From assembly GCA_024644125.1 (NCBI GenBank), contig JAHELQ010000071.1, forward strand, positions 1 to 15,277: 15,277 nucleotides of DNA. The letters are read 5' to 3'. Within the stretch, counting starts at the first letter, position 1. Every line of letters begins with the position of its first letter. Position numbers and translations under genes: made by a program. Of the stretch, positions 6,945 to 14,636 are shown in pieces. The stretch is from Candidatus Aminicenantota bacterium (GTDB taxonomy: Bacteria; Acidobacteriota; Aminicenantia; UBA2199). Under the pieces are notes generated by a model that was not told the origin of the DNA, did not search any database, and saw only the letters and a program-made list of their open reading frames with translations.

Positions 6945-8177
6945 TTATTTATTCTTCAATGCTTCGTCCAAAAGGCCACCGAAACCGCCTGCGGATTGCT
7001 GATTGGATTTATCCTGTTCTTCGCGGATCCGTTGCATGTCTTTGGTGTAATCATCCTCTTCCTGTTCCATGGTAAGGGAAATCCTGCGGGTTTTCTCATC
7101 GATTCCCAGTACCCTGACTTTCACGATATCTCCCACCTTGACCACCTCTTTGGGATGTTCGATGCGCTTTTCGGAGCCCAGTTTGGATATATGCACCAGA
7201 CCGTCGATACCGGGGAACAACTCGACGAACGCCCCGAACTGTTTCAACCGGACAACCTTCCCCTGAAACTCCTTGCCTTCGGAAAGTTTTTCCACCGCTG
7301 CGTCCCACGGATCGTCCAACATAATCTTGACGCTGAGTCCGATTTTCCGCGCTTCCTTATCCAGGTCGATGACCGCAACCCGCAGTGTCTGGCCGGGTTT
7401 CAAAACATCCCTGGCATCATTAACCTTTTCAAAAGAGATCTCAGAGACATGCAGCAAACCTTCGACTCCTCCGATATCCACGAACGCCCCGTAATTGGCG
7501 ACATTGGTAATCGTACCCTCGTAGACTTCATCCAGCTCGATTTTGCTCCAGATCTCCGCCATCTGACGGTCTTTTTCTTTCTGCAAATATTCCCTACGAC
7601 TGACTACGATATTTCTGCCGTCCTCTTCGTAACGGGACACCATGAAGGTGTAGCTCTTTTCCAGATGTTCATCCGGTTTGTCACAAAATTTCAAATCTAT
7701 CTGCGAAATAGGACAAAACACTTTCTGCCCTTTGATTTCGACATCAAATCCACCTTTATTGACAGCAACAACCTTACCCTGTAAGGGCCGTCCCAACTCA
7801 TACGATTCTTGAATGAAAGACTGCCCAGTATCTTGCTGCGTCTTTCCTTTCTTCTCGATAGGAGGAGCGCCCATATAACGGGAGCAAATATAAAATCCAC
7901 CTTTCTTGCCTACCACAAAAACATTGACCGAATCGCCTTCCGAAACAGTCAGCTTCTCTTTATCCATAAACTGATTTTTCCTGACGGATCCCTCCACTCG
8001 GGTCCCCAGATCCAGGAACACATTCTCGTCGTTGATTGCCACGACCTTCGCATCCACCTGGGCGCCGATATCCAGTGATTCCACCTGTCTACCGAACGAT
8101 TCTTCCAGCATCTGCGAAAAGCTTTGTTCCTCTTGCCCCGGTTCCTGGGGTTTTTGATCGCTAATTATTTTTGCCAT
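6945..8177 (-). CDS. rpsA: 30S ribosomal protein S1-like protein, four S1 domains
   Basis: 410 aa. Four S1 RNA-binding (OB-fold) domains follow a charged N-terminal tail: about 34-102, 128-198, 210-282 and 297-371. Domains 3 and 4 are the most typical, with GTITNVANYGAFVDIG and GLLHVSEIS, then GKVVRLKQFGAFVELF and GLVHISKL. The tail is acidic and Gln-rich and ends FGGLLDEALKNK. In E. coli S1 has six domains; four-domain forms are common in other phyla, so this is not a truncation. It helps the 30S subunit bind and unwind mRNA. The ATG at 8177 has GAGG 5 nt upstream. A paralogous S1-domain RNA-binding protein cannot be excluded, but length and domain order support S1. Confidence 0.85.
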   Translation of the reverse strand: MAKIISDQKPQEPGQEEQSFSQMLEESFGRQVESLDIGAQVDAKVVAINDENVFLDLGTRVEGSVRKNQFMDKEKLTVSEGDSVNVFVVGKKGGFYICSRYMGAPPIEKKGKTQQDTGQSFIQESYELGRPLQGKVVAVNKGGFDVEIKGQKVFCPISQIDLKFCDKPDEHLEKSYTFMVSRYEEDGRNIVVSRREYLQKEKDRQMAEIWSKIELDEVYEGTITNVANYGAFVDIGGVEGLLHVSEISFEKVNDARDVLKPGQTLRVAVIDLDKEARKIGLSVKIMLDDPWDAAVEKLSEGKEFQGKVVRLKQFGAFVELFPGIDGLVHISKLGSEKRIEHPKEVVKVGDIVKVRVLGIDEKTRRISLTMEQEEDDYTKDMQRIREEQDKSNQQSAGGFGGLLDEALKNK

Positions 8178-8298
8178 GCCTTCCTCGATAAATGATTTTT
8201 CTATCCCCTTCTAGCTCTGCCAGATACAACAACCATCAGGTTTTCTTCCAGAAAAGAAAGGAAAAATGCACCCGGAGCTAAAAGCCGATTAATAATGA

Positions 8299-8327
8299 AT
8301 TTTAGACTTTTTTTCAATTTTTGTCAA
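8299..8327 (-). promoter_or_regulatory. Promoter of rpsA-thiD
   Basis: On the minus strand: consensus -35 TTGACA (8322-8327), 17-bp A-rich spacer, -10 TAAAAT (8299-8304). It is the strongest-looking promoter in the window and predicts an rpsA leader of about 115 nt (8178-8292), long enough to carry translational control, though I see no specific RNA structure in it. Confidence 0.65.
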
Positions 8328-8404
8328 GTTCTGGAATTGCTTGCCGGATTCAGGAACAAAACCGGGGGCTCTGGGCACAGGCACACTATGTTATTTATTC
8401 CTCA

Positions 8405-8440
8405 CAAAAAAAAAGCCCGAAAGGCCGGAGCCTTTCGGGC
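8405..8440 (-). terminator. Rho-independent terminator of the subtilisin gene
   Basis: Perfect 11-bp GC-rich stem (8415-8425 with 8430-8440) with a 4-nt loop, followed on the minus strand by nine U (A-run 8406-8414). It lies about 28 nt after the protease stop codon and separates it from the rpsA promoter. The other strand has only a short T-run, so it acts mainly leftwards. Confidence 0.9.
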
Positions 8441-8467
8441 AGTCTTTTAAGGTTGGTTAAATTAATA

Positions 8468-10267
8468 TCAATACGAAATCGAATCGGATGTTTCCAGGTT
8501 ACTGGAAGAATCATAGGGGATAGAGCTGTGGGTGACATTGGTAACTGTGACAGTGTACGGACCAGTGCATTTTTTCACTGCCGGGCTCAGGATCGTCACA
8601 GTACCGTTTGCGCCTGTGACGCCGGAGGTGCTGGAATTGGGGCAACCGCTCCAATTGACATATACTGTCGCTCCGGATACAGCATTGTTGCTCTGGTCCA
8701 GAACCGTTATCACGGCGGTGGCCTGATAACTGGTACCAAGCTTTACGATACTCAGGGAAATATCCGCCACGTACATGTAGAGATTACCGATAGCAACATT
8801 TTTAGACACATTTCCGGTGGCGTTGCCGTCGTCGGTTACTGTCAGGGAGACATTGTAAATGCCATCGGTGGCATATGTGTGCACAGGATTCTGCGCTGAG
8901 GAGGTGTTGCCATCGCCGAAATTCCAGAGCCAGGAGACGATGCTTCCGTCGGAATCGGAACTCTGGTCGGTGAAGTTGACGGTATAATTATTTACGGTAA
9001 ACGTGAAATTCGCCGTAGGAGGAATATTCGAGCCGCCCTGAGCTTGTTGGACAGCTTCAGCTCCGTCAAGGAGACCATTGCCGAAATACTGGTCCCAACC
9101 GGCCGCGCCGATATCGTCGGCGGTTGTTTCCAGGATATTCCGCACTTCGGCGTTGGTGATAGAAGGATTTACCGCGAACATGGAAGCGGCCACACCGGCG
9201 ACATGGGGCGTCGCCATAGAGGTACCTGTGTAGAAGTAATAGCCTTCTCCGGTAGCACCGAAGGTATTCTGCAACACGCCGTCCATATAACCATCGCCAT
9301 TATTGTCGTTACCGTCTCCACCCGGAGCCGCGATATCGACATAGGAACCGTAGTTCGAATAGTCGGCTTTCTGGTCCAGATAATTGGTGGCGGTGACTGC
9401 CACAGCGTTGGTGTACGCCGAGGGATAGTGAAGCTGGGAAACATTGTCGTTTCCGGCGGCGCACAGAATGATGGCGCCGTTATTCCAGGCGTAATTCACG
9501 GCGTTTTCAAGGGTGGAATTGCTTCCATAACCGCCGAGGCTGAGGTTCAGTACTTTGGCGCCATTATCGACGGCAAAATAAATTCCGTCGGCGATCTGGT
9601 CATACGAACCCGTACCATCGGCTCCCAGAACCTTCACCGGCATAATGGTCGTACTGTAGGCAATACCGGCCACGCCGATACCGTTGTTTGTGGACTGGGC
9701 AATGGTTCCACAGACATGCGATCCATGACCTTCGTCGTCGGTCGGATCATTATCCATGTTGATAAAGTCATAGCCGGCACAAAAGGTTGTCTGGGCCAGG
9801 TCTTGTAGCGACTGCTTCACACCGGTATCGATAACCGCGACGATAACGCTTCCGGAACCACTGGTGATATCCCAGACAGTCTCCATACCGATCCTGGTCA
9901 TATGCCACTGGTAAGGACTATAATAAGGATCGTTCGGTATAGCTGAAGCGTACGCGTATGCATTCTGCTCTGCTACCAGGATGCCGGGCTCGTTTTTGAG
10001 CTGAGCCAGAATAGCCTGGGGGTTTTTGTGTTTGTACACGGTGAACTTTCCAACTTTTTTGCTTTCCTTTTTTACTGTCAGGCCATATTTGTCTTTGATA
10101 TTGTCTTTCTTGACCTTGGTGACAGAAACGTCATAACTGATGATTATTTCATCCGCTACATAGATCGGCTTATCGGCCGCGGTATTAAGGGGTTTTACAT
10201 TCGCCGCGAAACTAAATACGAGTCCGAGGGCGAAAAAAAGGGTTACGATGATAGATAACTTCTTCAC
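8468..10267 (-). CDS. Secreted subtilisin-like serine protease (S8) with PKD and C-terminal Ig-like domains
   Basis: 599 aa. Signal peptide 1-22 (MKKLSIIVTLFFALGLVFSFA). Propeptide (I9-like inhibitor) about 30-105. Catalytic S8 domain about 120-410, with the full triad: Asp147 in VIDTGV, His181 in GHGSHV, Ser350 in GTSMATPHVAG, and oxyanion Asn273 in AAGN. An insertion at about 318-330 (DGNDNNGDGYMDG) looks like a calcium-binding loop. A PKD domain follows (about 417-495, WNFGDGNTS core), then an Ig/Big-like domain (about 500-598) with two Cys about 25 residues apart (near 543 and 568) that may form a disulfide. Start is GTG at 10267 with AAGGAGG 6 nt upstream. It probably degrades external protein, released from or held at the cell surface by its C-terminal domains. 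It is transcribed alone, divergently from the sensor kinase gene. Confidence 0.92.
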   Translation of the reverse strand: MKKLSIIVTLFFALGLVFSFAANVKPLNTAADKPIYVADEIIISYDVSVTKVKKDNIKDKYGLTVKKESKKVGKFTVYKHKNPQAILAQLKNEPGILVAEQNAYAYASAIPNDPYYSPYQWHMTRIGMETVWDITSGSGSVIVAVIDTGVKQSLQDLAQTTFCAGYDFINMDNDPTDDEGHGSHVCGTIAQSTNNGIGVAGIAYSTTIMPVKVLGADGTGSYDQIADGIYFAVDNGAKVLNLSLGGYGSNSTLENAVNYAWNNGAIILCAAGNDNVSQLHYPSAYTNAVAVTATNYLDQKADYSNYGSYVDIAAPGGDGNDNNGDGYMDGVLQNTFGATGEGYYFYTGTSMATPHVAGVAASMFAVNPSITNAEVRNILETTADDIGAAGWDQYFGNGLLDGAEAVQQAQGGSNIPPTANFTFTVNNYTVNFTDQSSDSDGSIVSWLWNFGDGNTSSAQNPVHTYATDGIYNVSLTVTDDGNATGNVSKNVAIGNLYMYVADISLSIVKLGTSYQATAVITVLDQSNNAVSGATVYVNWSGCPNSSTSGVTGANGTVTILSPAVKKCTGPYTVTVTNVTHSSIPYDSSSNLETSDSISY

Positions 10268-10305
10268 AAAAAGCCTCCTTTTTGGTTTAGTTTCACCAAG
10301 GCATT

Positions 10306-10334
10306 AGTGTAGCCTTTAGAAAATAAATCTTCAA
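10306..10334 (-). promoter_or_regulatory. Promoter of the subtilisin gene
   Basis: On the minus strand: -35 TTGAAG (10329-10334), 17-bp spacer, -10 TACACT (10306-10311). The leader is about 35 nt and contains the AAGGAGG ribosome binding site before the GTG start. Confidence 0.55.
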
Positions 10335-10410
10335 TCATCCTTTGGTTGGATTTATAGGATGAAATTTATTGGAGAAAAACCTACAACTTTAGTTGCAATT
10401 AATAAAATAG

Positions 10411-10439
10411 TTGTATTTTTTCTCATATTCTTTTATAAT
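10411..10439 (+). promoter_or_regulatory. Promoter of the sensor kinase/response regulator operon
   Basis: -35 TTGTAT (10411-10416), 17-bp spacer, perfect -10 TATAAT (10434-10439). Transcription would start near 10446, only about 6 nt before the ATG at 10452, so the message may be nearly leaderless. The surrounding DNA is AT-rich, which raises the chance of a random match, but the spacing is ideal. Confidence 0.5.
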
Positions 10440-10451
10440 CACAATGAATCC

Positions 10452-12209
10452 ATGTGCATAAAAAAGAAATTGGTGTCAGTGTCGCTGCTCATCATATTTC
10501 TACTCCTCCTTTCACTTTTTCTGAATATGAATCTCACAATCATTTCGTCTCTCGGTGAGCAAAAAATATCCTACATAAATCGTCTTCGCGAAAAGATCCT
10601 TCAAGCCTTAGAGGTTGAGAATCAATATATCTCGATGTTGGCTGAAGAATGGGCGGCTTCCCAGCAATTAGTGAATTATGTGAGAAATCCAACCAAAAAA
10701 TTCGAGGAAGAATTATTCGCGAACGAACTTTTTGTCACTGACACGCTCCATTTTATCCTGGTGACGCGAAATAACCGTAGCATTCTATTTCACCGCTGTT
10801 TCAGCGAAACTCTTGGCGATATCGATATCCGTCAATTAAAAATCGATAACAAGATCCACGCATTGCACGAACAAATGGATGTATTGCCCGGGGAATTCAA
10901 AAATTTTTTCAATACGGAGATGGGTCCTCTGATGATCTCATCTTTCCCCATCCAGGTCTATGGGTCGGAAGATTCAAAAGTGGGCATCCTCACTGTGGGG
11001 CGTTTTATCGATAAAAATTTAGTCAAAAAAATTTCCGACAACCTTCAAGAGAATGTAGAAATTTTTCTTCAACACCGCGATGTGGAGTTTGTGGACTATT
11101 TGAAACTAGTCGCGCGAAAGGGCTTTAGAATTGAGGAAGACAGCAAACGGATGACCATCCTGTTCCTGCACCGCGATGTGGGGCACAATCCTGCCTTCAT
11201 ACTAAAAATCAACACGGACGACAAGATTTTCGCGGCAGTCAACAGGAGAACGTTTTCGTTTATATTCATCAATTCGCTTTCTATAATTATGATAGCGCTA
11301 TTGTTATATTTCACGGTTTTCCATTGGATTCTGAAACGGGTCGTCAGGCTTTCAAAATCAGTGGAAAAAATCGAAACCGAAGACAATGCCGAAGTCAGAT
11401 TGCCCGACGACCCGAATAGCGACGAAATATCCCTTTTGATCGAAAATATCAATGCAATTCTTGAAAAATTGTTGAATGAACGAAACCGTTGCGAAGACAT
11501 CAACAAAATGCTGGAATCAAAAGAACGCCTCGTCAATTTGGGGCGAATGGCTTCCAGTGTTGCGCATGAAATCAACAATCCCATGTTGGCCATCAGCAAT
11601 TGTTTGCAAGTCATCAAAAAAGTCAACAACCGGGACCCGGATCTGCACCAGGAGGCGTTGAGCTTGATGGAATCTGAGATTCAACGGGTTCGCGGAATCA
11701 CGTCAAAATTACTCAGCGATCATCGTTGGGACAAGGGCGAGCTGGCGCAAGCGAATTTACGCCAGGTTCTCAACGAATCACTGGATATATTAAAGTGGGG
11801 AAAAAAACTGGAAGGTGTGGTAATTACCACGGAATTTATCGAAGATCCCATAATCTATGGATCGGCCGGAAAACTCAAGCAGGTGTTTATCAATTTCATC
11901 ATAAACGCAGTGGAGGCAACGGACAAAGGAAAAGGCAAAATCCACCTGGCAATAACGAGGGAACAGCGTGGACAATATTATGAAGTACATTTGACCGATA
12001 ACGGACGGGGCATTTCTCCTAAAATCAAAAACCGTTTATTCGAACCGTTCGTATCATCCAAAGAAGAGAGTGGCGTAGGGTTAGGGTTGTACGTAGCACA
12101 CAACATCATTAAAAACCACAACGGGGAAATCATCCACGACGATTCATACAAAGATGGTACCCGCTTTATCATCAAACTTCCAGTCGCAAAGGGAGGCAAA
12201 ATTGACTGA
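10452..12209 (+). CDS. Membrane sensor histidine kinase with CHASE4-like sensor and HAMP
   Basis: 585 aa from ATG 10452; the frame stays open to an ATG at 10359 (616 aa). I prefer 10452 because it gives a clean membrane anchor (MCIKKK then a hydrophobic run) and because a promoter sits in the extra 31 codons; neither start has an SD. In 616-aa numbering: first helix about 38-60, extracytoplasmic CHASE4-like sensor about 62-295 (EEWAASQQLVNYV; PLMISSFPIQVYG...GILTVGRFID), second helix about 300-326, HAMP about 322-375, then HisKA with phospho-His403 in ASSVAHEINNPML, the N box (FINFIINAVEA, 510-520), DNGRG (547-551), EPFVSSK and GVGLGL (572-577). The H box and C-terminal parts resemble NtrB/ZraS-type kinases. 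It autophosphorylates in response to an unknown signal and should phosphorylate the regulator encoded right after it. Confidence 0.88.
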   Translation: MCIKKKLVSVSLLIIFLLLLSLFLNMNLTIISSLGEQKISYINRLREKILQALEVENQYISMLAEEWAASQQLVNYVRNPTKKFEEELFANELFVTDTLHFILVTRNNRSILFHRCFSETLGDIDIRQLKIDNKIHALHEQMDVLPGEFKNFFNTEMGPLMISSFPIQVYGSEDSKVGILTVGRFIDKNLVKKISDNLQENVEIFLQHRDVEFVDYLKLVARKGFRIEEDSKRMTILFLHRDVGHNPAFILKINTDDKIFAAVNRRTFSFIFINSLSIIMIALLLYFTVFHWILKRVVRLSKSVEKIETEDNAEVRLPDDPNSDEISLLIENINAILEKLLNERNRCEDINKMLESKERLVNLGRMASSVAHEINNPMLAISNCLQVIKKVNNRDPDLHQEALSLMESEIQRVRGITSKLLSDHRWDKGELAQANLRQVLNESLDILKWGKKLEGVVITTEFIEDPIIYGSAGKLKQVFINFIINAVEATDKGKGKIHLAITREQRGQYYEVHLTDNGRGISPKIKNRLFEPFVSSKEESGVGLGLYVAHNIIKNHNGEIIHDDSYKDGTRFIIKLPVAKGGKID

Positions 12210-13287
12210 ATTTTTGCAAAAAACGATACTTGTGGTGGATGATAACCCGAATATCCGCAACAGTATGAAGTTATGGCTCCAGAATGAAGGTTTCCGGGTA
12301 TCGACCGCTTCACGGGGAGAAGAAGCTCTAGAGCAAATCCAACAGCATCCTGTAGATGTTGTATTGGTGGATTTTAAATTGGAAAATGAAACAGGCATCG
12401 AGATCGCCGGAAAGCTCAAAGAATGTAAGCCCGATTTACCTGTCATCATGCTCACCGGATTTCCATCCTACGAGACAGCGGTCAAAGCGATGAAAGTCGG
12501 TGTATCCGACTATATTTCAAAAGACGAAGACAATAGTAAAATACTGACGATCATTTCCAAAGCGATCACGGATGCGGACAATCTTCAGAAAATCCGGTCC
12601 GGATCCGATTCAGGACGTATCCCGATTGTCCTCGCTTGCAGCCACTCCCTAATCCGAGAAAGCCTGGAAACTTTTTTCTCCAAACAAACACAGTTTAAGT
12701 TGGAAAAAACCATTTCCTCTCTCGATTACTTCAACATTCATAGAAAATTACCGGAAATTGAAATTGCGCTTATCTGCGCGCCTTGCAATTTTAAAAAAAA
12801 CAACAATCACTTCAGTAAAATTTACAAATTGCAGCGAGCGTTGCCCAAAACCAAATTGGTCATCATCAATGAAAACCTTGGTGAGCAAGATAAAATTGAA
12901 CTTCTCAAAATGGGAGTCAGAGGATTTTTCTCGCAAGATCTGGATTCTGAGCAAATGTACAAGGCCTTGCGGTTGATTGACGACGGAGAGATATGGGCAA
13001 GTCGTAAAACCCTCATCAAATCAGTCAAAGACGCATATTCGGTTTTCCCCCAAAACCTATCGGACACCACCAAAAATTTCAATCTCACCATCCGCGAGCA
13101 AGAGATCTTAAAAGCTCTGTCCCTTGGACTACCAAACCGGGAAATCGCCGAAAAATTATTCATCAGCGAAAGTACTGTCAAAACACATGTAAACAGGGTA
13201 TTCAAAAAGCTAGGAGTCAAAAACCGCGCATCCGCAATCCTTGTGGCAATGGAAAGCAGCCAATTGCCGGATACCTCAAAAAAATAA
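12202..13287 (+). CDS. Response regulator with receiver, degenerate second receiver and LuxR-type HTH
   Basis: 361 aa from TTG at 12202, chosen because GGGAGG lies 5 nt upstream and the gene then overlaps the kinase stop by 8 nt; an upstream ATG (12154) has no such signal. Residues 7-125 are a normal receiver: acidic pair Asp13-Asp14, phospho-acceptor Asp57 in VLVDFKL, Thr85, Lys107. Residues about 139-260 have the length and strand pattern of a NarL-type receiver (IPIVLACSHSLIRESLETFF; GVRGFFSQDLDSEQMYKAL) but lack the acidic pair (ACS), the Asp (ICAPCN) and the Lys (SQ), so this domain cannot be phosphorylated in the usual way. Residues about 295-352 are a LuxR/NarL helix-turn-helix (LTIREQEILKAL, NREIAEKLFISESTVKTHVNRVFKKLGV). 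The natural partner is the upstream kinase; the targets are unknown. Confidence 0.88.
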   Translation: MTEFLQKTILVVDDNPNIRNSMKLWLQNEGFRVSTASRGEEALEQIQQHPVDVVLVDFKLENETGIEIAGKLKECKPDLPVIMLTGFPSYETAVKAMKVGVSDYISKDEDNSKILTIISKAITDADNLQKIRSGSDSGRIPIVLACSHSLIRESLETFFSKQTQFKLEKTISSLDYFNIHRKLPEIEIALICAPCNFKKNNNHFSKIYKLQRALPKTKLVIINENLGEQDKIELLKMGVRGFFSQDLDSEQMYKALRLIDDGEIWASRKTLIKSVKDAYSVFPQNLSDTTKNFNLTIREQEILKALSLGLPNREIAEKLFISESTVKTHVNRVFKKLGVKNRASAILVAMESSQLPDTSKK

Positions 13288-13307
13288 CGGTTACGCTCCC
13301 GCCGCCA

Positions 13308-13341
13308 TTGACTTTTTATCGTTAAACGAATATAACGTTAT
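13308..13341 (+). promoter_or_regulatory. Promoter of the LanC-like gene with overlapping palindromes
   Basis: -35 TTGACT (13308-13313), 17-bp spacer, -10 TATAAC (13331-13336). Two short palindromes overlap it: TCGTTAAACGA (13319-13329) between the elements, and ATAACGTTAT (13332-13341) over the -10. They share the AACG/CGTT core, as expected for a regulator's binding sites. A message would start near 13343, giving a leader of about 43 nt. Confidence 0.55.
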
Positions 13342-13385
13342 TTGCTTTAGACCAAGAGGAAACCAATTTTAAATGGGAGACAGAT

Positions 13386-14636
13386 ATGACAAGTGAGCAA
13401 AACGGCTGGCAACCGGTATTTGATCAATCGGAAGCCGAAAATCTCAAAGCCAAACTTGACGAAATCGCCACAATTCTTGTAAACAAAAAAAACAGCGAAG
13501 ACGACAAAAAAAAGGGAATCGGATTGATCGGCGGTCTGACCGGCGAGGCGCTATTCCTTTTTTACTATGCAAAGTACACGCAAGACATGGTGTATTACGA
13601 TAAAGCCATGGAACTATTGACCGACGTATTTGACGCCATCAACGACGGATTCGCCTACCATACCTTCGCGGCGGGATTGGCGGGCGTAGGCTGGGCAGTG
13701 GAACATTTGGTACAAACCGATTTTATCGAGGCGGACCCGGACGAAATTCTCGAAGATATCGATACATATTTACATAAAGCCATGATATTGGACATCCAGG
13801 AAAAAGGTAACTATGATTTTCTTCATGGAGCTTCCGGTTGCGCTATCTACTTCCTCAACCGCCTGGGCAACGACAAGGCTGGAAAATACCTGGCGGAATA
13901 CATCGACGAACTGGAAAAGAAAAGCGAAAAAGAGGAAAATGGCGCCGTCAAATGGAAATCGGTGTTGAGCATCGAAGAGGGATTCGAAGGGTATAACCTG
14001 AGTTTATCACATGGATTGGCAAGCATCATCGCCTTCCTGGCCAACACAAACCTGCACGGAATCCACAAAGAAAAATCCGCCTCCCTCTTGAAAGGAGCCA
14101 TCCAATACATGATGAGCAACTCCCTTGACACCACAAAATTCCAATCCAATTTCCCCAGTTGGATCCGGGAAGGGGAACCTCTCAGCCATAGTCGCATGGC
14201 CTGGTGTTATGGAGATTTAGGAATCGGCATTTCCTTGTATCAAGCCGCGCTAAGCCTGGATGATAAAGATCTGGAAGAGCGGGCTATCGCCGTCTTCCAA
14301 CACGCAGCCAAAAGAAAAGATTTGAAAGAAAACGCCGTAGTGGACGCCGGCCTCTGCCACGGAGGCGCCGGAATTGCCCATATATTTAACCGGATGTACA
14401 ATTACACCGGTATCGAGGAATTCCGTGAAACCGCCAGATACTGGTTCAACGCCACCCTGGCCCTCGCCACTCACGAAGATGGATTCGCCGGCTATAAAGC
14501 CTGGCACACCGAAAAATATGGTGGATGGGTCAGTGACGGAGGCATTCTGGAAGGAATCGGGGGCATCGGTCTGGGAATTTTGTCGGCCATATCAGATATC
14601 GAACCGGAATGGGACCGGTGCCTATTATGTAGCTAA
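13386..14636 (+). CDS. Lanthionine synthetase C-like protein (LanC family cyclase)
   Basis: 416 aa, usual length. LanC enzymes are cytoplasmic zinc proteins that close thioether rings in lanthipeptides by adding Cys thiols to dehydrated Ser/Thr. All key residues are present compared with NisC: zinc ligands Cys274 (WCYGDLG), Cys324 and His325 (GLCHGGAG), active-site His209 (SLSHGLAS), Arg270 (SRMAWCYG), and Asp144 in YDFLHGASG. Repeated Gly-rich helix-hairpin motifs (LIGGLTGEA, AAGLAGVG, LHGASGCA, GGILEGIGGIGLG) match the alpha/alpha toroid. It ends WDRCLLCS. ATG has GGGAGA 6 nt upstream. It has its own promoter after the response regulator. No LanB dehydratase, LanT transporter or precursor peptide is seen in the window, so its substrate is unknown. 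It could cyclise a distantly encoded peptide or be a LanC-like protein with a different role, for example glutathione addition as reported for eukaryotic LanCL. Confidence 0.9.
   Translation: MTSEQNGWQPVFDQSEAENLKAKLDEIATILVNKKNSEDDKKKGIGLIGGLTGEALFLFYYAKYTQDMVYYDKAMELLTDVFDAINDGFAYHTFAAGLAGVGWAVEHLVQTDFIEADPDEILEDIDTYLHKAMILDIQEKGNYDFLHGASGCAIYFLNRLGNDKAGKYLAEYIDELEKKSEKEENGAVKWKSVLSIEEGFEGYNLSLSHGLASIIAFLANTNLHGIHKEKSASLLKGAIQYMMSNSLDTTKFQSNFPSWIREGEPLSHSRMAWCYGDLGIGISLYQAALSLDDKDLEERAIAVFQHAAKRKDLKENAVVDAGLCHGGAGIAHIFNRMYNYTGIEEFRETARYWFNATLALATHEDGFAGYKAWHTEKYGGWVSDGGILEGIGGIGLGILSAISDIEPEWDRCLLCS

Noticed and set aside
6996..7784. Long open frame of 262 codons on the plus strand
   Set aside because: It is antisense to rpsA, whose S1 domains are unmistakable; no SD and no recognisable protein features.
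8321..8899. Plus-strand frame of 192 codons crossing the terminator
   Set aside because: It runs through the rpsA promoter and the protease terminator and is antisense to the protease C-terminus.
9044..9808. Open frame of 254 codons on the plus strand
   Set aside because: It is antisense to the subtilisin catalytic domain and follows its codon pattern; Gly/Ile/Val-rich shadow.
10335..10362. Inverted repeat TCATCC...GGATGA between the protease and kinase genes
   Set aside because: Arms of only 6 bp with a 16-nt gap in AT-rich DNA; could be chance and has no second copy nearby.
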